DNA of 64,000 nt, taken from contig OX359281.1 of assembly GCA_947179155.2 (NCBI GenBank), forward strand, positions 39,060,967 to 39,124,966, in the 5' to 3' direction. Position numbers and translations under genes: made by a program. How positions within the stretch are numbered: the first letter of the stretch is position 1; each line of letters starts with the position of its first letter. Positions 12,271 to 24,566 of this stretch are shown one piece after another. The notes beneath the pieces are model-generated. The model was not told the DNA's origin and searched no databases. It saw only the letters and a list, made by a program, of their open reading frames with translations. This DNA comes from Hedera helix. Taxonomy: Eukaryota; Streptophyta; Magnoliopsida; Apiales; Araliaceae.

Positions 12271-14138
12271 GAGCGAGAAAATTATAAATGGGTTGAAATT
12301 TATGGTGGCAAAGGTAGTGATGGGGAGGTGGGGGATGGTGTCGTTGTCAGGATGAAAATGGTGGCGGTGATGGGTTGGCAACAGAGAGTATGTGCCCAGC
12401 CAACGAAGTTATCGACGCTCGTTAAGGCTTTTTTCGATTAAGGTTTTATTTAATTTTAATATTAGAAAAAGATGGTTTGACATATTTACCCTCCAATGTA
12501 CAATGAATGTGAGATATATATATATATATAAACCTTTTTTGATTACACTAGAGATGGGCCAGCTTAGGTATCCACGTCATTAATTTCTGACCTGACCATT
12601 CGAATTAAATGAAAGTGAAAAAAATGACCAGATCTTCCATTCAAGAGATGCGCGTTTTTAATTTGACTCCTGTTGGTTTGTTTAGGTAACCTGGCTATAA
12701 GATCTTAATTTATTTATGCGCCTAATCGTTTTGGTAACTTAAAATAAGTCTCACACGTACGTAATTAGGGAAACCTCATTAATTTATTACGCGTATGTTG
12801 TGTCCAACATATATGATGTTCACAGCTAGGGATTGATTACCTTTCTCGGCACTGACATGATTTTTGCAAGGGAATAATGATGCTACAATGTTTTTAAAGT
12901 TATTTTACTAGCAAGATAGGTGAAATTATCTGTATTATAGTAACAAGTGGGCGTTTCACTAATAAAGGATATTGTGAAACTGAAAAAAATTAATTTGTGA
13001 TAATACTATCGATATAACGATTTCATCCATGGGTGAAAACAGATTTTTCAAAGAGCCCTCCAAAAGTACGAATTAACAAAGTAATTTATAAGTCTATATA
13101 CATAATATTTAACCATAAAATTAATCATAACATTTATTTTAATTATTAAAAAATAAAATATAATACAAATTTTAATGTAAAACTCCTTTTTTTAATGGTC
13201 AAAATCAATATTTAATCGGTACAAATTAAATTAGTTTAAAGAAGGTAGGTTAAGCTAAAGAGTAAAGTTTACATTAAATGAATTAATATTTAATCGGTGC
13301 AAATTAACATAAAGTTAAGGAAATTGCTATTCTTTTATCATTGATTTCATATCACTTGAATTGATTAAAACTGTGTGAAGACAAGAAAAATGTACAAAAT
13401 AAAAATTAAGACTGTTAGACAGACCAATGCTAGCCGGTAGGTAACGACTTGTGTTGATTTGACTTGAACAATGGTAACCAGTTAAATTCAAGACTACCGA
13501 TAATTGTCAAGTCAAATTAATTGATTTACGTACTAAAACTCGAGACAAGCCATTTATTCAAGAAAATAAAGTGAAATTTGACTCGCTTGAATGACCATAT
13601 ACAATACACCCCCCCAATTTTAGCATAGTGATATTGGCAACACAAAAAATAATATTTCAGTAAAAATATAGTATAATTTTTTACATACACAATACAAGTT
13701 AATAATACAAACATGCTCTCAAAAAAGATATTTTATGCTGTAAATTAGTATCATTTGTCTATTTTAAAGTTAGAAGAGGAGAAGATTCAATTAAGTGAAG
13801 AAAAAAAAAAATAGCACATTAATAAAATGAATTTGAATGAAGCTTTAATAAATTGTGTATAAGTTGAACCTTTCGTTGAAAGACTACGTTCCTAGTTCTG
13901 CGAAATTTTCAATAATTTTGTATAGGTGTAGATAGCTCATACAATCCATAATCATGGCTTCATGGACCGAGACTTTAATCACTAATAGATAGACAAAATT
14001 TCACTAGTAATCTAGTTTTATTTGACAATAAATGTGGAAATTAATAGCTTATTTAGCACCAAAAAAAAAAAAAGGAGAAGTGGAAATTGAATTAAGTCGA
14101 GTCTTAGTAGCAATAATGCATAGTTGGTTAATAATATA
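12271..14138. other. Intergenic DNA, no gene seen
   Basis: 12271-12400 continues the sequence interrupted by the hAT element and is relatively G-rich, with no usable frame. 13130-13215 carries one copy of the small hairpin family described separately. A roughly 25-bp motif containing tatttaatcggt occurs twice (about 13208 and 13288). Confidence 0.45.
13120..13215. repeat. Small hairpin repeat family, copy 1
   Basis: ttttaattattaaaaaataa is followed about 40 bp later by its imperfect complement around tttttttaatggtcaaaat. The same arrangement recurs near 14905, 55320 and 56035. Confidence 0.45.
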
Positions 14139-14379
14139 CTTCATCCATTTTGAATTATAAAATTATTATTAATTTTATAAAAATTAATTTAAAATCAACA
14201 TAATTCACTTAAAATTTTAAAATAATAAATGTAATAATGAGTAATACTTTTTAAATAATTTATAATATTTATAATTATATTGATATAAATTAAATAAATT
14301 TACTTTAAATTTAAATTTAAAATATTTAAAAATGTTTTTTTAAAATTAATATTAACATTATAATTTAAAATAAAAGAAG
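14139..14379. mobile_element. Stowaway-like MITE
   Basis: Inverted ends cttcatccattttgaattat and its complement ataatttaaaataaaagaag are bounded on each side by TA, the target duplicated by Tc1/mariner-type Stowaway MITEs. About 241 bp, non-coding. Confidence 0.6.
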
Positions 14380-15859
14380 TATTTTCTTAACAAACTATGC
14401 CATAACATTTGTCACCAGTCGTAGAATAGGTTGGAACTTATTGGAACCACTAGGCAGCAGGCCTTAGTTCACATCATATACTTATTTGAATCACTAGAAG
14501 GTAAACATATTATTAATGATTTTATGGTAAATTATTAATTATTGTCACTACTACAGTCTACATAAAAAGTCACGCTAGGGGTTCTAATGGTAGTCATCAA
14601 TTAATACAGTAGTACTAATTATGATTATATCCCAACTGAAACATTTATTGACCGATAAATGTATTATCAATATATATATATACGGAGTGTATCCCTAGCT
14701 TTAATTGAATAACAAGTTACAAACTATTAATGATAAACCCCAATGGTAATAAGTTGGAACCACCTTGAAACGTATATTAAATGAAATCAAACCAAACATG
14801 CAACAACTGTTAATTAATATAGGTGACCACTACTAAACATAAAGCTAATGACGAAGGTGTCCAATAAGGAATTTAAAAAACACAATATTTAAATATAAAA
14901 TTAAAAAATAAATTTATCTTAATTATTAAAAAGTAGTACATGACACGAATTTTAATGTCATATTTTATTTTTTAATAGTTAAAATTAATATAATATTTGT
15001 ATATTATGTTTGAATACTGTACATTTATACTTACTCAAAAATTAATTCAATGCTAACAGAAATAATTTTACTACGATTAGTTTGCTGAAGGGATAATCAA
15101 GCAGTCTACTTAAGAAACATCCTTTTCATTAATGAAACCAAAACATGTTAATAATAAGTTTGTTTGCTTTGTACTTTTGGAATTATAGGTAATTATTCAT
15201 TCAGTAAAACATGAATTTAAAATTATGAACAAAGAGTCATATTTTTTATCTTCAAAAACTAGCCGGGAGGTAAATTGTTTTTTCAGATATTTCGAATCAA
15301 TATTTATTGGACAAGTATCCCTATCCTAAATGTGCAAATTAAACTAGTTTTTGACTTTCTTTTGACTATTAACATTATCAGAATAAAAATAACATTATTA
15401 AAATAACAAACGTTAATTAAAATATCAAGTGTCGTTGAACTAATTTTATAAAAATAACGATAAATGCCTATTTCTTCTAACAACCTTTTTAATCTTCATG
15501 TAGCAATTTTGAACCACCGACTTAAATTATTTCCAAATTACTTTGGAGTGTGAAGTAAAAAAGATTATTTCCAAATGCAATAAAGGATTAAAAAACCCAT
15601 CCCAATGGAGGAGAGGGGAGAGGCTTAATACCAACCTGCTTCTCTATTACTACATTTACTAGCAACTTTTGTCTTTCCCCATCAAAACCTCTCAATTAAT
15701 GTACTTTCCGCTTTGGCATTAATGTCTACGAGGCGTTACAATTCTTCTATATAATGTTGCAGCAAGCAGGTATATGATCATAAATGCGTGCCCTCGTTAT
15801 TAATTAAATTAAATACATCCTCCTCCTCCAAACAGTCCTTCCATCCTTGTCATATTGTC

Positions 15860-15916
<57 letters not shown>

Positions 15917-16470
15917 CATGATCTGTGTAGCAATATATGCTAAAATATACACCTTATTTTTAAAAAGAATATATATTTTTTTCAAACATATTTTTAATAT
16001 TTAAAATATATAAAAATAGTGACATGACTGATGACTGTATTCATTATACTTAGAATATAAATAATGATATGTTCAAAATATTATGACATTTTATAACATA
16101 AAACTAAGAATGTATCTCTAGTTAATTATGGAATGAATTAAGAAACGTGTATTTTTAATTTTGACACAGAAGGCCAAAAACTAAGAAGATGCATCCTGTT
16201 CTTAAGAAATGAGATATTAATTTATATTTGCAACATTTTGCTTATTTAAAATTAAAAAATAATTAACCAAAATGAGTCCAAGAAAGCATGATTGGTGGAT
16301 GTAAATGATGGGAGTCCATGAAGGATACTGAGTATGAGAAATAGGGAATAAAAAAAAAGAATAAAGATGGATGTTTTTTTGTAGCAATCATTAATGAAAA
16401 GCAGCTGACTATTTGAAGCGACAAGCACAGTATATGGGTGGCTGAAACAGTGCACCACTTGCCTGTAATT
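14380..16470. other. Intergenic DNA with a microsatellite
   Basis: No gene supported. It contains the second copy of the small hairpin family (about 14900-15005) and an (AT)n tract at about 15864-15910. The minus-strand open frame near 16252-16458 shows no family features. Confidence 0.5.
14900..15005. repeat. Small hairpin repeat family, copy 2
   Basis: ttaattattaaaaagtagta pairs with the downstream tattttttaatagttaaaa across a short loop containing acgaattttaatgtca. Confidence 0.5.
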
Positions 16471-16513
16471 CCACTAACACACTCGTATGAAGAAGAAAGT
16501 TAAACATCAGTCA

Positions 16514-16523
16514 GACACGTGTC
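16514..16523. promoter_or_regulatory. Perfect palindromic G-box (GACACGTGTC)
   Basis: A ten-base palindrome with the CACGTG core lies about 470 bp upstream of the HD-Zip II start codon. G-boxes bind bHLH factors such as PIFs and bZIPs. Several HD-Zip II genes are shade-induced through PIFs, so a role in regulating the gene is reasonable but inferred from motif and position only. Confidence 0.4.
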
Positions 16524-16739
16524 GCGTTTCAGACGGGGTCCTAGTCTTTGACTTGATAAACAATACTACTAGTCAATATAGCAATAACCCTAAGGCAACT
16601 CCCAAGAAACCATTTAACACATTAATGGTAATAATAAATACTATACTAATATTGGTCCATCATCATAGTAGTATAATCTTTTCTGTTCTTCCAACCAACA
16701 ACTATTTCCAACTCTCTTTCTCTATCTATTTATTTTGAC

Positions 16740-16877
16740 CTTTCTTCTTCACTTTTCTCCATTTCCATATTCTCTCTCGTCTCTTCTTAATTGTCTTCTT
16801 TCCTTTCACCTTTTTTTCTCTCTTCCTGACTGATTAATTCTCTCTCTCTCTCTCTCTCTTGTTCTTCTTCTTTTTAT

Positions 16878-16918
<41 letters not shown>
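16740..16918 (+). promoter_or_regulatory. Pyrimidine-rich leader of the HD-Zip II gene with (CT)n, (CA)n and (TA)n
   Basis: A long CT-rich stretch (16740-16860, ending in a (CT)n microsatellite) leads into ttttatacacac, an (AC)n run and a (TA)n run just before the coding region. Such pyrimidine patches are typical of plant core promoters and 5' leaders. The transcription start is probably within or just upstream of the patch. Two further ATGs in frame with the gene lie at 16918 and 16978. Confidence 0.45.
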
Positions 16919-16924
<6 letters not shown>

Positions 16925-16983
16925 CTGCTGGTGTTGTTGTTTCTGTTTTGTCTGCAACTCTAGGTAGATCTCTATATATGATC

Positions 16984-17580
16984 ATGGCGGTTATACCTAC
17001 AAGCTCAGCATGTTTGGAGTTAAGCATATCTGTACCAGGCACCTTCACTACTTCTCCATCTCTAAATCCTTCCTCCGGTAACCATCCAACTATTAACTAT
17101 ATATGACAATCTCTCACTCTCCCCCAAAAAATACGTATATCAAATTATCTCACTATTTTCTTAATTCTTCTCCTCCTCCTTGTTTATGGGGTTTGATCCT
17201 TTTTTCCTTTTTATATATGTTTATCCCCTTTATTTGTTTTTTCCTTTATTGATTTTTGAAGGCCTTTTGGTTTCAATATTTGACCCTTTTTGATTTTTGA
17301 AGGCCTTTTAATTTCAATATTTGACCTTTTTTTCTAAGGCCTTTTAAAACCAAAATATAAACTATGGATTATTTAATGAGTTGATCTTTTGAGAATATTT
17401 TATTCCAATTTCTAATTTAATTATTTTGGTACGATGTTCCATAAGATAATTTCTTGCATGGCGCTTTTTTGGGTGGGTTAATTTCTTGTTTGTAGCATTT
17501 GGTTTCTATTAGAATTAGAAACTTGAGGTGAATTAATTAACATCCCTTTTCTTTTTCTTTTTTTTTATATTTGTTTTATA

Positions 17581-17645
<65 letters not shown>

Positions 17646-18172
17646 CTTTAAAGTAGTTGATGTTTCTAAATTAACACATTAAAAGTTGATTCAAATGAAC
17701 GAAATATGTCTATATATATATATATATGTATATAGGAGATGAAGGTGGGGTAATGATGAAGGATTTGGATATAAATCAAGTACCGTCAGAAATAGGAGAA
17801 GAAGAATGGACAACTGGAAGCATGGAACTAGAATTAGAAGATGAGATTAATAATGGAGGAGGAGAAGGAGGAACAAGAGTACCTCCCCGTAAGAAACTCC
17901 GCCTCACAAAGGAACAGTCTCGTCTCCTTGAAGAAAGCTTCAGACAAAACCACACCTTGAACCCTGTACGTTATATATATATATATATATATCATTTATT
18001 TAATTCTAGGTCCATATATATATGTATACAATGCTCAGGTATTTATATATACGAGATATTAATTTTGGTGCAGAAACAGAAGGCGGCATTGGCTATGGAA
18101 TTAAAGCTGAAGCCACGGCAAGTAGAGGTGTGGTTTCAAAACCGTAGAGCAAGGTACATATATACATACTAA

Positions 18173-18225
<53 letters not shown>

Positions 18226-19036
18226 CAGGCACATATATACTCATTTGATGTTAACCTTTTACGATCTTGATACATTAGAGCGTATATGCATTCATGAATA
18301 CCTCAACGTTATCCCTTCATTTAATTAGTTAGCAAATAAATACTCCTGGACTTTTCTATGGATGTTGTAGTACGTGATAATAATTGTTTGGAATGTAATT
18401 ATGATATGTTTACCCCTTTCAATTCCCTTCGTCATGATGCTGTTGGTGGTTGGTGTTAAAGGAGCTAGTATATATACAACATTATTACCACCAACTATAC
18501 ATACATACATACATACATACATACTCTGAATCAGATTCTACACACAATGGCCATAACCGTGTTCAATTCTACTTTCAAAAGTAGAAATAATAATCCTTCT
18601 ACGTTGGATTATATTAAATATCTATATCTATACATACACTTATATATTTCATATTATAGTTTTAATTACTCACTTTGATGGCTCATGAGTGAAGAAAGGA
18701 GATTCGTTCGTTTGTTTTTCTTTTCTTTTATCCTTTACCTCCTCCTCTTAATTAAGATACGTCAATGTAGTTGCATGATTTTTATCCAAAAAGGAAAAAG
18801 AGTAGTATTGTTGGGGCATCAATATATGACAAATTGAGAAATCCAAACACCAACTTGCATGCCAAACTCCACCAGAACCAAATGTATTCTTAGGGGTTTA
18901 ATACTATATACTTTTATCCAAGTCATTATGACCCTCTAAAGTGCCTGTAAAGATATATATTTATCAAACAAGAATCATAGAATGCTCGATATTTTTGGTT
19001 TTTTATATATTTATTATATATAAGAATCATAGTTTG

Positions 19037-19074
<38 letters not shown>

Positions 19075-20363
19075 CTCCATATATGTGTATATATAGGTAC
19101 ATATACGCATATAGACTAAATGCAGCATTGCAGCCTGCTGGAGGTGTGCTAAAAGGTTTATTCGTTGTGAGTTGACGAATGCGGTAATGATAATTGTACT
19201 GAGGCAATAACGTATCATAAAATGGATCTTCTTTAATCTTTAATAATTAATGTTATTTATAACTGCCTTAATTTCCTTTTTTTTTTTTTTTAAGAATCGA
19301 AATCATGATTGTGGCTCTAATTAATGAGTGCTAATCCAAACTCGTTTGTATTTTGATCAACTATGCGTTTTGGTGTGGATATATTGAATGCAGTTGTTAC
19401 TTGTAATAATTTCTGCTTATTTACCCCTTGTAAACACGCAATAAAAATCTGACTGCTCAACGAGTGAAGCAAGTTCTCTCACAATTTATTGTGGTGATTT
19501 TTGATCCCTTAGTACTAATGACTATAGGTGTAGACGTGTAGTATACGAGATTCATGAATTGGCATGCATTGTTTAAAATATTCAATGCAGTAAAAATATT
19601 GTACCTACCTGAGATGTGGAAATGTCGGCATTTACTTCACTCCACCAGCCATCAAAGGACCCCCAGTGGAGTACGTTAGTCACAATTATGGCCCCTCATG
19701 TCTCACATCAGTCGGTTCAACCCAGTTCTGAAAGATGATCTATTATATTTTGAATATATTTATATGCACATTTATGGTAAAATAATACTCCATCGATCAA
19801 AAAGAGTAGAGAAAAAGTGTTATAAAGAGAAAAGAGAAATATTTGTATTACTGATATTCTTATTCTTTAAAATAAACACAATATTATTTTTTAACTAGAA
19901 CTAACGGACAAGTTTCATAAGTTCAATCATAGAAACAGTCTTTTGTATTCTTAACGTGTTATTATCTATTTAATTTATGATTAATTTAATGAAAATATAT
20001 AATTATATGTGCATGCATTAATTGATCAGGAGCAAGCTGAAACAAACAGAGATGGAGTGCGAGTACTTAAAGAGATGGTTTGGATCGTTGACTGAACAAA
20101 ACAGGAGGCTACAGAAGGAGGTGGAAGAGCTGAGGGCCATGAAAGTAGGGCCGCCAACCGTCATGACTCCCCACAGTTGCGATCCTTTACCGGCAACCAC
20201 TCTCACAATGTGCCCTCAGTGCGAGCGTGTTAGTGCCACCGGACAAGACAAGGGCCCCATCAGAACCACCACCACTGCCGCCGCAGCAGCAGCTACCAAC
20301 CCCACCACCTTGTCGGCTAAGGTGCCCGTTGTTCGCTCCCGACATCCTTCGGCGGCTTGTTAA
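16984..20363 (+). CDS. HD-Zip class II transcription factor, ATHB17/ATHB18 type
   Basis: Nuclear DNA-binding protein of 245 aa, expected to bind pseudopalindromic CAAT-type sites as a dimer and to repress transcription. Four exons join in frame: 16984-17077, 17736-17965, 18074-18153 and 20030-20363, all with GT-AG introns. The N-terminus has an EAR-like LELSI (residues 11-15), as in ATHB17, followed by an acidic stretch (about 50-76). The homeodomain (about 81-139) contains the recognition-helix core WFQNRRAR (128-135). A leucine zipper follows directly, with heptad leucines L148, L155, L162 and L169. A CPSCE-type motif, CPQCE, lies at 196-200. The tail has an alanine run coded by gccgccgcagcagca. 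I chose the ATG at 16984 because MAV-PTSS-LxLSISVPG matches the ATHB17 start; in-frame ATGs at 16978 and 16918 are alternatives. Intron 1 and the 3' flank of exon 3 carry long AT tracts, and intron 3 is 1.9 kb. Confidence 0.93.
17587..17642. repeat. (TA)n microsatellite in intron 1 of the HD-Zip II gene
   Basis: About 28 TA units. Further (TA)n tracts lie at 17711-17726, 17972-17990 and 18178-18222 in the same gene. Confidence 0.95.
18154..20029 (+). other. Intron 3 of the HD-Zip II gene
   Basis: A 1.9 kb intron between the last turns of the homeodomain and the leucine zipper. It starts gtacat and ends gatcag. It holds a (TA)n tract (18178-18222), a (CATA)n run near 18500-18522 and a (CT)n run at about 19039-19070. 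I see no nested gene. Confidence 0.8.
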
Positions 20364-21784
20364 AGTTAATTAGTCAGCTAATTCTCAATCATATGTGGAA
20401 GCTAGAAAAGCAATATATGTTCATATCAATTGTAGTAATTTATAAATTAATTGGTCATAGGATACTAATTAAAATTCTATCTATCTAATGTATTTTAGAT
20501 GTTAATCAAGTACTTCGACGATTCATATGGCATGTTATTCATGTTATATCTATTGGTCTTTAGTTTCTTACCATATATTCACTGAGCCAATGACTTTTAA
20601 TTTTATTTTTTTTTAAAAACAATAATAAAATCATATATGCATGTGTCGTTACTAAAGTTTTTGTATTTTATTAAAGTCGCTTCACCTTTTATTTATTTAT
20701 TTATTTATTTATTTTGAATAATTAAAAACATCCTATATATTTTGTTCTCAATGATAATGAATTTCTTTGAATGAAAAAGTGAAGTAGACACAATTCTCCT
20801 AAAGTACAATCATGAAATATAATGTTGTTTTTGGTATGTTTGATGCTCGTATATATATTTTGACAGGTTGACATAAACTTAGTTTAGTCCATAAGGTGCA
20901 ACTATTAGCCAAGTTCCAAACTAATCACTCATCACGACCCTAATTAATGAAAACTATCCATAAGATCTACTTCCTTTTATGTTTTGAGTTAAAGTTTTAG
21001 TGTCTAATCCAGTCTAGTCAGTGCACTTCATACCTAAAATATTTAACTTAGTCAAATTATATGAAATAATATTTCGTTGACACTAAAATTGAGCAGGATT
21101 ATTATGTGATTTAGTAGGATTAATTTATTCATTAATTAACAACAACAAAAAAACTTTCCTGTGAGTTGTTAGTAAATAATAACCTGATATTTTTACGAGT
21201 AAAAGTGATAATTTTACAAACTCTCTTAAGAACAGTAAATAAATCACACACTCATGTGATATATTTTTAAAATGATTATTTCTATAGACAAATTTTTATT
21301 TCTAGCTTTACATTTAAAAAATATATATTTATATTGCACAAAGGACAATAGGAAAAGTCGGGCCATAGATTCAGGCTTACCTGCATCATCCAAAAATAAA
21401 CGTAGATGATTCAAGTCAATTGTTAACCTGTTACCCGTTCAATATAAGTTGTGATTTGCATCTTGTTTCAACTATTTTATAGAAAATGGTAAATTGGTAT
21501 TATGGTACTATTTTATGTTTTAAAATAGAAATGTATTTTTAATTTTAAAATTAAAAAAAAAAAGTAATTTTTTTTTTTTTGAAACGAAGGAACTACATCA
21601 TATACACATTTTAGACATTTATTTTCAAGTTCACAATTAAGTGTTAAAATTTAATATCAAAATTTAAAACTTCATGTCTAATTGTGCAACTGACAATCCT
21701 TTAATTTGAATTCCTAAGTTTTGCTAGAAGCCTTATACTGATGACTCATGACCACACTTAATTAGTAAATATAGATAAATATTA
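20364..21784. other. 3' flank of the HD-Zip II gene and intergenic DNA
   Basis: AT-rich, no gene seen. A (TTTA)n run lies at about 20690-20715. Confidence 0.6.
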
Positions 21785-22038
21785 CTATGTCCGTTCCAAA
21801 ATTAAAGATAAAATTTGATTTTTGAAATTAAATAACAGCATATTAAACTTTAAAATTTGTATGACTCATAAAAATTTAGAATGAAATAAATTTTATAATT
21901 AATAGTTTTTGTTATATACTATACAATTATAATAATTGTATTAACTAAAATTAAATAAATTACATCAATTTAAAATTTAATATATTATTGTTTGACCTTA
22001 AATATCAAATTGTATCACTATTTTTGAAAGGGAGGGAG
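21785..22038. mobile_element. Stowaway-like MITE
   Basis: About 254 bp. The left end, ctatgtccgttccaaaatta, and the right end, tttttgaaagggagggag, are imperfect inverted copies, each bounded by TA. The ctccctccgttcc type of end is characteristic of plant Stowaway MITEs. Confidence 0.75.
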
Positions 22039-22161
22039 TATTACTTCAGGTATGAGTCTTTTTTTTGTTGTTGTACATCTTTACCTTTATTTTTAGTAAA
22101 CTCTGGATCTTATGTTGGGCTCATGAACTACTTGAAAGACCTTACTGTACAATTATAAATA

Positions 22162-23780
22162 GGGACAATTACATTTTATAGTACATTTTGAAAAAATATT
22201 ATAATAACAGTGTACTAAAAAAATATTTACAAATTTAGTGCATATGTAATTTTTTATTACATAATTAATGTATTCTTATCCTTTTATTTTAGTTGAGTGA
22301 TTTAATAGATTGCTGATGTGGCTCATGTTTTCTAGTTGGTTGTACAATTCAAAATTCAAATTGAAATTACTACTACTACATTCTTATTTACAGATTAGTA
22401 TTTTTATCCCTTTATCATTATTCTCTCTCCTCTTCCATTAAAGCTTTTCATCATTTTTCCGGCATCATCTTGGTCGGCTCCATCATCGGCCTCATCGTCA
22501 CCATCATCGGCATCATATTTCCACGTTTACCGTGAAGCACACCCTCCTCCTCCTCCATTTCTAAAACAACATTTAGAGAGAGAAAATGAGAGAAACAACA
22601 TTTAGAGAGAGAAAGTGACAAGAAGACTTTTTTCAGATGCTGCTGCTTTGTTTGGTTACCATTATATTCTGATTTGGTTATCTTGGTCTAAAGGTTTGGT
22701 TACCATTATATTCTGATTTGGGGTTTTGCATTTTTAAAGTCTGAGAATATTTGTAAACTCCATACCTGCAATTGATTTACATTTACTTGTACATCTCCTT
22801 CTTCATACGTACTCCCTTAAGAACTTGATGGGTGTTACTCACGGATGCTCACCAACGTCCTCGATGCCCCCGCCGACGGTTTTCACCTGCACGCCTGCAG
22901 TTTTTTCATAATGCAATTGGTAACCAAATATTCATATCAAGGTAACCAAACTTTCACACTAAGGTAACCAAAACCTTTATAACAAAACCTTCATAGCAAT
23001 GGTGGGCCGGAGAGAGAAGCTGAGCTTTGCTGGTTGAAAAATGGATGATTACTCCATTGCTCGCCTCATTCTTCATGCATACTCCCTTAAGAACTTGATG
23101 GGTGTTACTCACAGATGCTCACCAACGTCCTCGACACCGCCGCCAGCGGTCTCCAAATCTGTAGTTTTTTCACCTGCACGCCCACAGTTTTTTCATAATG
23201 CAGTTAGTAACCAAACATTCATATCAAGGTAACCAAACTTTCATACCAATGTAACCAAAACCTTCATAGCAATGGTTGGGTCGGAGAGAGAAGCTGAGCT
23301 TTGCTGGTTGAAAAATAGACGATGACTCCACTGCTCGCCTCCTTCTTAAGGACCTCGATATGAAGATATGTTGGATTTGATTTGAGGTTTTGCGTTTTTA
23401 AAGTCTAAGAATGTTTGTAAACTCTACACCTGCAATTGCTAACCAAACCTATATATCAAACTTGCAGTTTTTTCACCTCCACACCTGCAGTTTTTTCATA
23501 ATGCAGTTGGTAAACAGACCTTCATATCAAGGTAACCAAACATTCATATTAAGGTAACCAAACCTTCATACCAAGGTAACCAATTCAGTTTTATTAGGTT
23601 ACCAATTTATTTTGAATGTAATACAGTTGGTAGCAAAACTTTTTTGCAGTTGGTTGCCAAACCTTTAGACAAGGGTAATCAATTCAGTTTTATAAATAAA
23701 CTATTAAAAATATATTAATTTTGTAAATATTTTCTGAATGCCTATTGTTTTTTTTTTTAAATGTATTAGAAAACAACCAT
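22162..23780. mobile_element. Probable non-autonomous Mutator-like element with internal tandem repeats
   Basis: Diverged inverted ends include caatta-attttrtagtacatttt and aaaatatttacaaa (left 22162-22240) and their complements at right (about 23700-23780). Inside are two and a half tandem units of about 270 bp (22790-23040, 23062-23330, partial to 23600). Each carries aacttgatgggtgttactca, gctcaccaacgtcctcga and many copies of aaggtaaccaaac. A 27-bp tandem duplication, aacaacatttagagagagaaa, is near 22565. No transposase. Target duplication not recovered, so the class is tentative. Confidence 0.55.
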
Positions 23781-24157
23781 GAAGAATTTTAGAGACTAAT
23801 GACCCAGTAAGATTATGGTGTAGATTCGTGGCGGCGGAGGAGGAAGATGACGAGAAAATAATTTTTTTTGTTTTTCCTCTTTTTTATTTGAATTTTGAAT
23901 TATGGATTTGTTTTTGTTGTTAGATCCCAAATATTTGAATTATTAATTATGGTAGTTATTTTCTCCTTGATTTTAGGGTTATTTATTTAATTGAAATTGA
24001 ATGGTTTGAATTTGTTTTGTGGATACACTAATGATGTAATTACTTTCTAATTGTTGTATATTTCTGTAAAGAACCCTTATAAATATGAAAGGATTCAATG
24101 GATCAATCCTCATAACTCCGAGGCCCCAAGTTTAATTAATTTGTAAAACCTGTCTAA

Positions 24158-24566
24158 GGGGCTGTTTGATTGGAGTTGAATGGAGTTTAATGATTGAATA
24201 AGTTAGATAAACTAAACTATTTAGTGCGTTTGTTTATATTTGAATGGCTGAATCGGTCATATTTTTAGGCTGAATGACTAAGTTTAATTTATTTGGCTGA
24301 ATGGTTTAGTCCCAACTGAAAAAAGTAAAAAAAATAAAAAAAATTAAATAAAATTTTAAAAAAATTAAATATTATATTAAATAAATTTACAATAACTTTG
24401 AATTTTTTCAGAGGGACAAAATAGTAAAAATACATTATTCAGATGTTTCAGACATGTCACTTATCAAATAACTTTTTTTATTCAGTATTCAGAAATCTAT
24501 TTCATTCAGCTCATTCAGATTACTTAAACATTTAAAATTATTTCATTCAATTTTTATCAAACACCC
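24158..24566. mobile_element. hAT-like MITE
   Basis: Inverted ends ggggctgtttgat at left and atcaaacaccct at right (about 409 bp) match the common plant hAT MITE form. Motifs of the type ctgaatg occur in both halves in opposite orientation. The flanks share only a short tctaa, so the target duplication is unclear. Confidence 0.6.

Noticed and set aside
23041..23232. 63-codon frame with Pro-rich segment
   Set aside because: It spans the tandem repeat unit of the Mutator-like element, and the neighbouring repeat unit does not keep the frame open, so it is unlikely to be selected coding sequence.
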